Under the pieces are notes generated by a model. It was not told the DNA's origin. It made no database searches and saw only the letters and a program-made list of their open reading frames with translations. A DNA stretch of 64,000 bases from assembly GCF_902705885.1 (NCBI RefSeq), contig NZ_CACSIP010000067.1:1-64000 (forward strand). The letters run 5' to 3'. Shown in pieces: positions 46,836 through 54,841 of the stretch (its first letter is position 1; every line of letters begins with the position of its first letter). A program made the translations under genes and the position numbers. Source of the stretch: Mycolicibacterium austroafricanum. Lineage in GTDB: Bacteria > Actinomycetota > Actinomycetes > Mycobacteriales > Mycobacteriaceae.

Positions 46836-48242
46836 TCAGACGCCCGCCTGCGCCATCCGGCTGCCTTTGCGCAGGTAGAAGAACCACGTGACCCCGAGCA
46901 GCACGATGAAGAACCCGACGTAGAACTGCAATGCGGGCTGAATATTCCCGAAGTGGGACTTCGACCATGCATAGGCCAACGGTACGATGAAGCCGCCGAA
47001 GGCGCCCATCGAGGAGATGATGCCGAGCGCCCCCGCAGCCTGGCGGCGCATGTGCAGCATGGTCAGCGGGTCGCCGCCCGCGTCCTCGCCCTTGATCCGG
47101 AAGATCTTCGAGATCATCCGGTAGGTAGAGCCGTTGCCGATTCCAGTCGCGATGAACAGGAACATGAAGGCGATGAAAAACACCGGCATGTTGACTGCCT
47201 TGACCGACCACAGCGCCGCTGCGGCACCGACGGCCAGCATCACGAAGCTGACGGCGGTGATGCGGGCGCCGCCGATCCGGTCGGCGAGCTTGCCACCGAG
47301 CGGACGGGCGACCGAACCGATGCCGGCGCCGAGGAAGGCGTATGCCAGCGCGATGTCACCACGGTCGAACACAGCCTTGAGCAGGCTGGGGAATGCGGCC
47401 GAGTAGCCGATGAACGAGCCGAACGTGCCGATGTAGAGCACCGACATGATCCAGGTGTCACTGTGCCGCAGCGACTGCCATACCGGCTTCACGTCGGCCT
47501 TGGCCTCGGTCAGGTTGTTCATGAACAGGAATGCGCACACCGCCGCGGCGATGGCGAACGGCACGTAAAACAGGCCGGCCCGCGACAGCGCCACACCACC
47601 GCCGGCGACCACGACCAGCGGGATGATCTTCTGGGCGACCGCAACGCCGATGTTTCCACCGGCGGCGTTCAGGCCCAGCGCCCAACCCTTTTCGCTCTCC
47701 GGGTAGAAGAACGAGATATTGGCCATCGATGAGGCGAAGTTGCCACCACCGAAGCCCGCGGTCGCCGCGATGAGCACCAGCCCCAGGAACGGGAACTCGG
47801 GGTTGCTCACCGCCCATGACATCAGCAGGCAGGGAATCAACAGCAGCAGCGCCGAGATCACCGTCCAGTTGCGACCACCGAACACCGGGACGGCGAAGGT
47901 GTAGGGCAGCCGCAGGAAGGCGCCGACGCCGCTGGGGACAGCCACCAGCATCAATGCCTGCGTGGTGGTCAGGGCCCAACCGGACGCTGTGGCGGTGCCG
48001 TCGGCCGCCGCCGTCATCTGCACGACGACGATGCTCCACAGCAGCCACACCGAGAAGCCGATGTGCTCGGCGAAGATCGAGTAGATCAGGTTGCGCCGCG
48101 CCACCGGACGCCCGGTGGTGTCCCAGAAATCCGGGTCCTCGGGGCGCCAGTCGTCGATCCAGTGTTTGCCCCGATGGCGCCTCGGTGCCTCGGGGGGTGC
48201 CGAGCCGACAGCCCCTGTCGATTCGCTGTCCGTAACGGTCAT
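46836..48242 (-). CDS. narK: NarK-family nitrate/nitrite MFS transporter
   Basis: A 468-residue transporter with twelve helices after a hydrophilic N-terminus (WIDDWRPEDPDFWDTTGRPVARRNLIYSIF). The nitrate signatures are AGFGGGNFASSMANISFFYPESEKGWALGLNAAGGNIG and GAFGGFIVPLAYAWS. It imports nitrate and may export nitrite. The ATG 48242 has AGGAG six bases upstream; the longer frame to 48551 is Arg/Pro-rich and rejected. Its stop is 21 bases before the nitrate reductase start in the same direction. Control probably comes from the GlnR-like boxes upstream. Confidence 0.93.
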   Translation of the reverse strand: MTVTDSESTGAVGSAPPEAPRRHRGKHWIDDWRPEDPDFWDTTGRPVARRNLIYSIFAEHIGFSVWLLWSIVVVQMTAAADGTATASGWALTTTQALMLVAVPSGVGAFLRLPYTFAVPVFGGRNWTVISALLLLIPCLLMSWAVSNPEFPFLGLVLIAATAGFGGGNFASSMANISFFYPESEKGWALGLNAAGGNIGVAVAQKIIPLVVVAGGGVALSRAGLFYVPFAIAAAVCAFLFMNNLTEAKADVKPVWQSLRHSDTWIMSVLYIGTFGSFIGYSAAFPSLLKAVFDRGDIALAYAFLGAGIGSVARPLGGKLADRIGGARITAVSFVMLAVGAAAALWSVKAVNMPVFFIAFMFLFIATGIGNGSTYRMISKIFRIKGEDAGGDPLTMLHMRRQAAGALGIISSMGAFGGFIVPLAYAWSKSHFGNIQPALQFYVGFFIVLLGVTWFFYLRKGSRMAQAGV

Positions 48243-48386
48243 GATGTCTCCTGTGGTGGATGGATCCGATGCGGTCAACTGCCGCCGCCGGCGGCGGTGC
48301 CAGACACTCGCCGCCCGAAACCGCAACGCTGCGTTCGGGCTTGTCCCAGGTTTACGGCCTGGGCATTCCGCATCCGTTGCACGTTG

Positions 48387-48403
48387 GTGACCGCGATGAA
48401 AAC
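48387..48403 (+). promoter_or_regulatory. GlnR-box-like site A (narK side)
   Basis: GTGAC-CGCGAT-GAAAAC fits the loose GlnR half-site pattern (GTNAC, six bases, GNAAC) with one mismatch. It lies 145 bases upstream of the narK start in the 276-base region shared with the nirB operon. GlnR activates nitrate and nitrite genes in mycobacteria. Assignment here is by pattern only. Confidence 0.45.
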
Positions 48404-48467
48404 ACGGCCTCACACTGCAGGTCAGCTCACCGTGAGGTGGTCGGCGAGTGATCAGGGGGATGCACGG

Positions 48468-48485
48468 GTGACTTGCGGGTGAAAC
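48468..48485 (+). promoter_or_regulatory. GlnR-box-like site B, positioned at about -42 of the nirB operon
   Basis: GTGAC-TTGCGG-GTGAAAC lies upstream of TAGCTT (48507-48512), a -10-like box six bases before ATG 48519. If transcription starts at that ATG, the site is centred near -42, the usual place for an activator touching RNA polymerase. The -35 region itself is poor, consistent with activator dependence. Confidence 0.5.
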
Positions 48486-48518
48486 GAATCGGAAACAACC
48501 GGCTTCTAGCTTCGAGCC

Positions 48519-48872
48519 ATGTCCGACGGAAGTAGCCCTCGATTCCTGCAAGGTGTGTTCGAGTTCGACGGCGGCGGATACGAAAAACCGCTCCTGATCG
48601 ACGAATCCCTGCGTTACGTGGTCCCTTCAGGAGCCACCACCCAACCGGTCTACTTTCGCGGCGGAAACTCGGCCGAGCAGATGATCACCGTGGTCCTGTT
48701 CCGTGACGGTAAACCGATGCGCTACTTCCCCATCGCCGCCGCAGGGGCCACCCACGTGGCGTTGCGGGTGGTAGAGGATCTGCTCGCCGACACGGTACTC
48801 GAGCTCTACGTCGCGGCCCCTGAAAGCGCCAAGGGCACAGTGATCGTCGATCTGGGCCTCGTGGAGGTGTGA
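48519..48872 (+). CDS. Small protein of unknown function, first gene of the nirBD operon
   Basis: A 117-residue protein I do not recognise. It appears beta-rich (YVVPSGATTQPVYFRGGNSAEQMITVVLF, MRYFPIAAAGATHVALRVVEDL, TVLELYVAAPESAKGTVIVDLGLVEV), has no cysteines, signal peptide or membrane segment. The regular alternation suggests a jelly-roll or cupin-like sandwich. The ATG follows TAGCTT by six bases. Its TGA overlaps the nirB ATG (TGATG), so it is translated together with nitrite reductase and may serve its assembly, stability or regulation. That role is inference. Confidence 0.75.
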   Translation: MSDGSSPRFLQGVFEFDGGGYEKPLLIDESLRYVVPSGATTQPVYFRGGNSAEQMITVVLFRDGKPMRYFPIAAAGATHVALRVVEDLLADTVLELYVAAPESAKGTVIVDLGLVEV

Positions 48873-51358
48873 TGCCGGATAAAGCACGCCTCGTGGTGGT
48901 CGGCAACGGGATGGCCGGCATCCGCGCCATCGAGGAGGTCCTCACCAGGAAAAAGAGCGGAACCAATGCCGAGGATTTCCATATCACTGTTTTCGGCGAC
49001 GAGCCCTACGGCAACTACAACCGCATCCTGCTGTCGAACGTGCTTGCCGGCCTGGATGATCCGGCCGAGATCTACCTCAACACCCTCGACTGGTACCTCG
49101 ACAACGGTATCGACCTGCGAAGTGGGGTCCGTGTCGTCCGGCTCGACACCTTCGCTCATCTGGTGCACGCCGACGACGGCACCGCGCTGCGCTACGACAA
49201 ACTGATCCTGGCCACCGGCAGTAGGTCGTTCTTCCCGCCGATGACCGGGCTGTGGGCCGACAACAAGACTCTGGCAGACGGGGTGTTCGGCTTCCGGACC
49301 CTCGACGACACCGCCACGATGATCTCCGAGGCCGCCAACCGCACCAAAGCGGTCGTCATCGGCGGCGGGTTGCTGGGGCTGGAAGCCGCTCGGGGACTGC
49401 AGAATCGCGGGTTGACCGTCGACGTCGTGCACGCGGGGCCGACCTTGATGAACGCACAGCTGGACGATCCGGCAGGCTCGATCCTGCGCAAGTCCGTCGA
49501 AGCACTGGGGATCACGGTCCATACCGAGAAACGCACCAGCGAAGTGGTGGTGCACGACGGGCGCCTGCGGGCGATCGCGTTCGCCGATGGCACACAGTTG
49601 GACTGCGACATGCTGGTGATCGCAACGGGCATCCGTCCCAACGTAGGGCTGGCTCAGCGGGCCGGCCTGACGGTGGAACGCGCCATCGTCACCGACGACC
49701 ACATGCGGTCGGTCGATGACGACGACGTCTACGTCGTCGGCGAGTGCGCTCAGCACCGTGGCCAGGTCTACGGGCTGGTGGCCCCGCTGTGGGAACAGGC
49801 CAAAGTGCTGGCAGACCACCTGACCGGCGCCGATACCAGCGCGGCCTACCACGGCTCCCGGGTCGCCACGAAACTCAAGGTCGCCGGCGTCGACGTCGCC
49901 TCGATGGGCGTCAAGGGCCCCGAGCATCCCGACGACGAGTTCGTGCAGTACTCCGAGCCCAAGCACGGGGTGTACAAGACGGTGGTGATCCGCGACGGGA
50001 AGCTGGTGGGCGCCACCCTGGTCGGCGACGTGTCCAAGGTGTCGTTCCTGACCCAGGCATTCGACAGCGGGATGCCGCTGCCCGACGAGCGGGTGGAGCT
50101 GATGTTCGACATCGGCACGCCGGATGTCGGCGTCGGGGTCGCCGAACTGGCCGACGACGCTCAGGTGTGCAACTGCAACGGTGTCTCCAAAGCTGCGCTG
50201 GTGGGCTGCGTGCAGGGCGGCGAGTCATCGGTGACCGGTGTGATGGCGAAGACCAAGGCGGGCAAGGGTTGCGGCTCGTGCAAGGAGTTGGTCTGCCAGG
50301 TGGTCGAGTGGGCCGCCGGCGGCGCGGTCACCGAGGATCCGTCGGCGTCGTGGTACGTGCCCGGCATCCCCTACGACAAGCCGACTTTGATGCGTCACAT
50401 CCGGGAACTCAAGCTGCATTCGGTGTCCTCGGTGTTCGCCGCGCTGGCTCCGGACGGCCGGGAGGACGCGGGCTCGAAGATGGCGCTGGCGTCACTGCTC
50501 GACATGATGTGGGCCGACGAGTACGTCGACGAGCGTGACGCGCGGTTCATCAACGATCGGGTGCACGCCAACATCCAGCGCGACGGCACGTTCTCGGTGG
50601 TGCCCCAGATGAAGGGCGGCGTCACCGATGTTGCTCAGCTACGCAAGATCGCCGATGTCGCGGAACGCTACGAGATCCCGATGATCAAGTTGACCGGCGG
50701 TCAGCGCATCGATCTGCTCGGTGTGCGCAAAGAGGATCTCCCCTCGGTGTGGGACGACCTCGACATGCCGTCGGGATACGCCTACGGCAAGAGCTTCCGG
50801 ACCGTAAAAACCTGTGTCGGCAGCGACTTCTGCCGCTACGGCCTCGGTGATTCCACCGCACTGGGGATCGCGATCGAGGAGCGGTACCAGGGACTGGCCA
50901 GCCCGGCCAAGTTGAAGCTGGCCGTCACCGGCTGCCCACGCAACTGTGCAGAAGCACTCTGCAAGGACCTCGGTGTGGTCGCGGTCGAGGGAGGCCGCTG
51001 GGAGATCTACGTCGGCGGCGCGGCCGGGGCACACATCCGCAAGGGCGACCTGCTGGCCACCGTCGACGACCCACAGACGGTGATCACGCTGACGGGCCGG
51101 TTCATCCAGTACTACCGCGAGAACGCGAACTGGCTGGAGCGCACCTACAAGTGGGTGCCCCGGCTCGGCATCGAGCACCTGCGTGCCGTGCTGGTCGACG
51201 AGCCCGACGACAGCTTCATCGCGGGGCTGGACGAGCGGATGCAGAAGTCGGTGGACGCCTACCGCGATCCGTGGCAGGACGGGCGGGAACCGGCGTCGGA
51301 AGGCCAGTTCCGGTCGTCGCTGCCGCTGTTGCCGCTTCCCCGGGTGCCGGTGCGATGA
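48872..51358 (+). CDS. nirB: NADH-dependent nitrite reductase large subunit
   Basis: An 828-residue siroheme enzyme reducing nitrite to ammonium with six electrons. Residues 1-400 are the NAD/FAD part (VVVGNGMAGIRAIEEVL, VVIGGGLLGLEAARGLQ, VYVVGECAQHRGQVYGLV). CNCNGVSK near 432 with CGSCKELV near 467 is the BFD-type 2Fe-2S site. The C-terminal siroheme/4Fe-4S domain has TCVGSDFCRYG near 646 and TGCPRNCAEALCKD near 687. Starts at ATG 48872 one base into the preceding stop; a GTG one codon earlier is equally possible. Confidence 0.96.
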   Translation: MPDKARLVVVGNGMAGIRAIEEVLTRKKSGTNAEDFHITVFGDEPYGNYNRILLSNVLAGLDDPAEIYLNTLDWYLDNGIDLRSGVRVVRLDTFAHLVHADDGTALRYDKLILATGSRSFFPPMTGLWADNKTLADGVFGFRTLDDTATMISEAANRTKAVVIGGGLLGLEAARGLQNRGLTVDVVHAGPTLMNAQLDDPAGSILRKSVEALGITVHTEKRTSEVVVHDGRLRAIAFADGTQLDCDMLVIATGIRPNVGLAQRAGLTVERAIVTDDHMRSVDDDDVYVVGECAQHRGQVYGLVAPLWEQAKVLADHLTGADTSAAYHGSRVATKLKVAGVDVASMGVKGPEHPDDEFVQYSEPKHGVYKTVVIRDGKLVGATLVGDVSKVSFLTQAFDSGMPLPDERVELMFDIGTPDVGVGVAELADDAQVCNCNGVSKAALVGCVQGGESSVTGVMAKTKAGKGCGSCKELVCQVVEWAAGGAVTEDPSASWYVPGIPYDKPTLMRHIRELKLHSVSSVFAALAPDGREDAGSKMALASLLDMMWADEYVDERDARFINDRVHANIQRDGTFSVVPQMKGGVTDVAQLRKIADVAERYEIPMIKLTGGQRIDLLGVRKEDLPSVWDDLDMPSGYAYGKSFRTVKTCVGSDFCRYGLGDSTALGIAIEERYQGLASPAKLKLAVTGCPRNCAEALCKDLGVVAVEGGRWEIYVGGAAGAHIRKGDLLATVDDPQTVITLTGRFIQYYRENANWLERTYKWVPRLGIEHLRAVLVDEPDDSFIAGLDERMQKSVDAYRDPWQDGREPASEGQFRSSLPLLPLPRVPVR

Positions 51359-51371
51359 GCGCCAGCCCTGT

Positions 51372-51434
51372 CGTTGAGACTGCGCTCACGGTGCTGATTC
51401 CGGCAAGAACACGACCCTGGGCGCAGTCTCAACG
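51372..51434. repeat. Palindromic element between nirB and nirD
   Basis: Perfect 14-bp arms CGTTGAGACTGCGC (51372-51385) and GCGCAGTCTCAACG (51421-51434) enclose a 35-base middle. It fills most of the 91-base gap between two genes that are normally adjacent or overlapping. The shape resembles an interspersed REP-like element rather than a rho-independent terminator, since no T-run follows. Confidence 0.75.
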
Positions 51435-51449
51435 GGTGGGCCCGCCGCG

Positions 51450-51764
51450 ATGAGCTCAGGCGTCAGGATCGACATCGGCCGGATCGACGAGATCCCGGTC
51501 GGCGAGGGCCGCACGTTTGCGATCGACGGCACCCAGATCGCGGTCTTCCGGTTGCGTGATGAATCGCTGCGGGCGATCGACGCGGTGTGCCCACACAAGG
51601 GCGGCCCGTTGGCCGACGGCCTGGCCGACGACCGGGTCATCGTCTGCCCGTTGCACAACCACACTTTCGACCTCTGCACGGGCACAGAGGTTTCCGGCGC
51701 CCGGATGTCGGTGCGAAGCTATCCGGTCGAGGCCGTGGACGGGAACATTCGGGTCACGCTCTGA
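51450..51764 (+). CDS. nirD: NADH-dependent nitrite reductase small subunit (Rieske-like)
   Basis: A 104-residue Rieske-fold protein with the 2Fe-2S ligands in CPHKGGPLADG and CPLHNHTFDLCTGTEV (C-x-H and C-x2-H pattern). It is the NirB partner in cytoplasmic nitrite reduction. ATG 51450 follows the palindromic element by 15 bases. The presence of all four cluster ligands marks the ferredoxin-like NirD that keeps its cluster, unlike the enteric form that lost it. Confidence 0.93.
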   Translation: MSSGVRIDIGRIDEIPVGEGRTFAIDGTQIAVFRLRDESLRAIDAVCPHKGGPLADGLADDRVIVCPLHNHTFDLCTGTEVSGARMSVRSYPVEAVDGNIRVTL

Positions 51765-51872
51765 GGGCGGTCGACCGCGGGCCCTTGTGCAGCACCTGCC
51801 GATGCCTGTGGGGCACGCCATGGCACTCGTGTGCATGGATACAGCAGTCTTCGGCGGATTTGAGCCAGAGCC

Positions 51873-51928
51873 TTGGTGGAACTACCGTATGCGGTACGCT
51901 GAAAACAATAGTTCTCGATTGCGGAAAC
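51873..51928 (+). promoter_or_regulatory. Candidate promoter and weak TetR-type site before the first amidohydrolase
   Basis: -35 TTGGTG (51873-51878), 16-bp spacer and -10 TACGCT (51895-51900). Just downstream GTTCTC-GATTGC-GGAAAC (51911-51928) is a degenerate version of the repeat found at 57171, 59620 and 61632 (right half 4 of 6). The rest of 51765-51978 shows no gene. Confidence 0.4.
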
Positions 51929-51978
51929 GCTTGATATCGGCTCGCGACCCCGCGAGCCGTCCTCGAAGGAGTGCAGCA

Positions 51979-53166
51979 TTGAGCACAGACATATTGATCG
52001 TCTCGCCCGACGACCATCTGGTTGAGCCTGCCGATCTGTGGACCAGCCGGCTGCCTGCGCGTTACCGAGACGTCGGGCCACGGATCGTCCGGCATCGCGG
52101 TCGTATGGATCCGACAGTCACGTCCGATGTCGCATTCGTCGACGACGAGAACGGTCGGGACGCCGACATCTGGCACTACGAGGATTCGATCATCCCGATC
52201 CCGCTGATCAGCGCCGCGGCCGGCTATGAAATCGACGAGCTCACCACCGACCCGATCACGTATGAAGAAATGCGTCCCGGATGTTTCCGCCCCAAGGACC
52301 GGCTCGCCGACATGGATATCGCCGGGATCGAGGCATCAGCCTGTTTCCCCAACACTCTGGTGCGCTTCTGCGGTCAACGCTTCCTGCACGCCAAGGACAA
52401 AGACCTCGCCCTGCTGTGCGTCCAGGCCTACAACGACTTCCAGATCGACGAGTGGGGCGGCGACTCCAACGGTCGGTTGATTCCGCTCGGCATCATCCCG
52501 TTGTGGGACGTGGAACTCGCCGCCAAAGAGGTCGACCGTGTCGCCGCCAAGGGAATGCCTGCCGTGTGCTTCTCGGAACTGCCGGCCCGTCTTGACCTGC
52601 CCTCCATCCACAGCGGCTATTGGGACCCGTTCTTCGCTGCCTGCGAGCGCAACAACGTGGGGGTCATGCTGCACATCGGCTCGAGTTCCTCACTGACCAA
52701 GTCCTCCCCCGATTCTCCGCATGTCGTCACCAGCGCGCTGATGGCGGTGAACTGCACCATCGCCTTGGTGGACTGGCTGTTCTCGGCCAAACTCAAGCAG
52801 TTCCCCAAACTCAAACTCGCGTTCGCCGAGGCGCAAGCGGGCTGGATCCCTTACTACCTGCAGCGAGTCGACGAGGTGTGGGAAGACCGCCGGGCCTGGG
52901 GCGGCATCCACCCGTTGCTGACGGAGCCGCCGAGCACTCAGGTGCCCGGACGCGTCTGGTTCTCCACCTTCGGCGATCCGGTCGCATTCCGCATCCTGGA
53001 CCTGGTGGGTCCGGATCAGCTCATGTTCGAGACCGATTATCCGCACAACGACACCAATTGGCCGCACAGCACTGAGGTCGCCAACAAGGCCACCGAGGGC
53101 CTCGACGAGGAGACCAAGCGGAAGGTGCTGTCCACCAACGCGAAGACCTTCTTCGGACTGGTGTAG
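51979..53166 (+). CDS. Amidohydrolase-2 family metal-dependent hydrolase
   Basis: A 395-residue TIM-barrel protein of the ACMSD/gamma-resorcylate decarboxylase group. SPDDHLVEPADLW replaces the usual D-x-H near the N-terminus (metal ligands Asp and His). Later conserved parts are VGVMLHIGSSSS, KLKLAFAEAQAGWIPYYLQRVDEVW and MFETDYPHNDTNWPHS, where the Asp is the last metal ligand. Members in mycobacteria act on cyclic or aromatic compounds. No substrate can be named. Translation starts at a TTG with GAAGGAG seven bases upstream. A longer in-frame opening runs through nirD in another frame. Confidence 0.88.
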   Translation: MSTDILIVSPDDHLVEPADLWTSRLPARYRDVGPRIVRHRGRMDPTVTSDVAFVDDENGRDADIWHYEDSIIPIPLISAAAGYEIDELTTDPITYEEMRPGCFRPKDRLADMDIAGIEASACFPNTLVRFCGQRFLHAKDKDLALLCVQAYNDFQIDEWGGDSNGRLIPLGIIPLWDVELAAKEVDRVAAKGMPAVCFSELPARLDLPSIHSGYWDPFFAACERNNVGVMLHIGSSSSLTKSSPDSPHVVTSALMAVNCTIALVDWLFSAKLKQFPKLKLAFAEAQAGWIPYYLQRVDEVWEDRRAWGGIHPLLTEPPSTQVPGRVWFSTFGDPVAFRILDLVGPDQLMFETDYPHNDTNWPHSTEVANKATEGLDEETKRKVLSTNAKTFFGLV

Positions 53167-53188
53167 CGCTCCGGCGCACGCACTCTAC

Positions 53189-54121
53189 TCAGCGCGTGGC
53201 AGCCCGGAATGCGTCGACGAACTGTGTCAGGAAGTGGACCGCCTCGTCCTGCTGTTCAGGAATTCTGAGCGGCATCCTGAAGTCCGTGACCCCTGCGGCG
53301 ACCAGCGCCGGGACACCCTCGAAGGTGGCCCCGTAGTCGATACCGCCGCCGTTGCGCTTCACTACCCGGGTACCGCCCTGGACCTGCAGCCCGGCCGGAT
53401 CTCCGCCCGCTTCGCGTACGGCGTCCTTCATCGCCGGGATCGCGGTGGGTAGATCAGCCAACGCCGATCCCCAGGGAATCCAGCCGACGCCGAACCTCGC
53501 AATCCTGCGCGCGACGGCTTTGTTGACGGTGCCGCTGATCCACAACGGGACCCCGTCGGCCTGAACTGGTTTCGGCATCTGGTGGATGCCTTCGAACGAC
53601 AACTCGGCCGACTCATACGATGCGCGCTGCTGGGTCCACAGCGTCCGGCACACGTCCAGCGTCTGGTCGAGCAGGGCTCCGCGGCGATCGAAGGGAAGAC
53701 CACACGCCTCGTACTCTTCGCGCTGCCAGCCGACTCCGACCCCGACATCAAGGCGCCCGGCCGAAATCACGTCCAAGGTCGCGAGTTGCTTGGCCAGCAC
53801 TGCAGGGCGGCGCAACGCCGCGAGGAGAACCGCGGTGTTGAGTCGAATCCGGGTCGTCGATGCGGCGATCGCGGTGAGCACGGTGAGCGGTTCGAGCCAT
53901 GCGCCGTCGGGTCCGGTCGGCTGAACGCCGCCGGCGGTACCGCCGACTCTGGGGTCGCCGTAGGCATCAGCGTCCTCTCCGAATACCACGTGGTCGGAGA
54001 CCGCGACTCGATCGATTCCTGCCGTGTCCATCGCGCGCGCGAGCGCCAGCGTCGCGGGCCAGTCGAAGGTCGGCTCCGTGTTGAACACGGGCAGGTACAT
54101 CGAAAGTTGTGGATACGTCAT
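53189..54121 (-). CDS. LLM-class F420-dependent oxidoreductase
   Basis: A 310-residue luciferase-like TIM barrel. MDTAGIDRVAVSDHVVFGEDADAYGDPR, TTRIRLNTAVLLAALRRPAVLAKQLATLDVISAGRLDVGVGVGWQREEYEACGLPFDRRG and PLWISGTVNKAVARRIARFGVGWIP are typical of the F420-using TIGR03619-like family. The enzyme transfers hydride to or from an unknown pathway intermediate. The start ATG is the last of six copies in the tandem repeat at 54107-54195, with no ribosome site, so expression should depend on ribosomes coming from the nitroreductase gene. The convergent amidohydrolase ends 22 bases away. Confidence 0.9.
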   Translation of the reverse strand: MTYPQLSMYLPVFNTEPTFDWPATLALARAMDTAGIDRVAVSDHVVFGEDADAYGDPRVGGTAGGVQPTGPDGAWLEPLTVLTAIAASTTRIRLNTAVLLAALRRPAVLAKQLATLDVISAGRLDVGVGVGWQREEYEACGLPFDRRGALLDQTLDVCRTLWTQQRASYESAELSFEGIHQMPKPVQADGVPLWISGTVNKAVARRIARFGVGWIPWGSALADLPTAIPAMKDAVREAGGDPAGLQVQGGTRVVKRNGGGIDYGATFEGVPALVAAGVTDFRMPLRIPEQQDEAVHFLTQFVDAFRAATR

Positions 54122-54195
54122 TGTGGATACGTCATTGTGGATACGTCATTGTGGATACGTCATTGTGGATACGTCATTGTGGATACGTCATTGTG
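54107..54195 (-). repeat. 14-bp tandem repeat, 6 copies plus 5 bp, carrying the LLM gene start codon
   Basis: Six identical copies of TTGTGGATACGTCA (54107-54190, plus strand) followed by TTGTG. On the coding minus strand each unit supplies ATG-ACG-TAT-CCA-CAA. The first five ATGs (54191, 54177, 54163, 54149, 54135) each meet TGA after five codons, and each TGA overlaps the next ATG as ATGA. The sixth (54121) opens the LLM gene. The nitroreductase also ends CAA-TGA at the first copy. Repeats were probably seeded by the CACAA present on both sides of one unit. Confidence 0.95.
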
Positions 54196-54841
54196 TCCTC
54201 TGCCACGGTTGGCCCCACTGATCTAGTGCTGCGGCACCCGGCAACGGCTTGCGGCGAACCCGGTGGTGCCGGCCTTTCGGCCACCCGACGGTCAACAGGG
54301 TCGCGATCTTCCAGTCGTCGGGAATGCCGACCATTTCCCGCAATTCCGGTGCGCACGCGTCCTGCCACAAGGTGATGGCTGCGCCGAGGCCCTGAGCCCG
54401 TGCGGCCAGCAGAAAGTTCTGCACGGCGGGAAAGATCGAGCCGGCCTGCTGCAGTTCGGTCGTGCCCCGTTGCGGTTGGACACAGAAGAGCACCAATCTC
54501 GGTGCGCCGCCGCCGACGCGCATGTGCTCGGCCATCGTCTGCAGCGTGCGCGATTTGGGATCGTCGGCGCCGTCGGCGACCTCTGGCAGTTTGTAGAAGT
54601 CCTTCATCACCTCCCATGTCTTTTGCGCAGCGGAGGTGATCAGGGAGCGGAGTTCGACCGACTCGAGCACGACGAACCGCCAGGGTTGCCCGTTGCCGCC
54701 TGACGGCGCCCACGAGGCCGCCAGCAGGCAGCGTTCCAGCACCTCGTCCGATACAGGTTCGGCACGGTATCGACGCACCGCGGTGGCGGTGCTCATCACG
54801 GTCCACAGATCGTCTGTGACCTTCGGCACGTCGTCGTTCAT
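54188..54841 (-). CDS. Nitroreductase family flavoenzyme
   Basis: A 217-residue FMN-dependent nitroreductase-fold protein: STATAVRRYRAEPVSDEVLERCLLAASWAPSGGNGQPWRFVVL is the FMN- and NAD(P)H-binding N-terminus. FPAVQNFLLAARAQGLGAAITLW and GWPKGRHHRVRRKPLPGAAALDQWG complete the family. It may reduce a conjugated double bond, quinone or nitro group in the cluster's pathway. The ATG overlaps the stop of the upstream gene (ATGA). Its stop codon lies in the first unit of the 14-bp repeat, linking it to the LLM gene. Confidence 0.9.
   Translation of the reverse strand: MNDDVPKVTDDLWTVMSTATAVRRYRAEPVSDEVLERCLLAASWAPSGGNGQPWRFVVLESVELRSLITSAAQKTWEVMKDFYKLPEVADGADDPKSRTLQTMAEHMRVGGGAPRLVLFCVQPQRGTTELQQAGSIFPAVQNFLLAARAQGLGAAITLWQDACAPELREMVGIPDDWKIATLLTVGWPKGRHHRVRRKPLPGAAALDQWGQPWQRTQ

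Noticed and set aside
54107..54195. CRISPR-like array
   Set aside because: Units are 14 bp, contiguous and identical, with no spacers. This is a simple tandem repeat.
54109..54226. Plus-strand frames through the 14-bp repeat encoding a repetitive peptide (CGYVIVDTSLWIRH repeats)
   Set aside because: They only translate the tandem repeat and are antisense to two well-supported genes.
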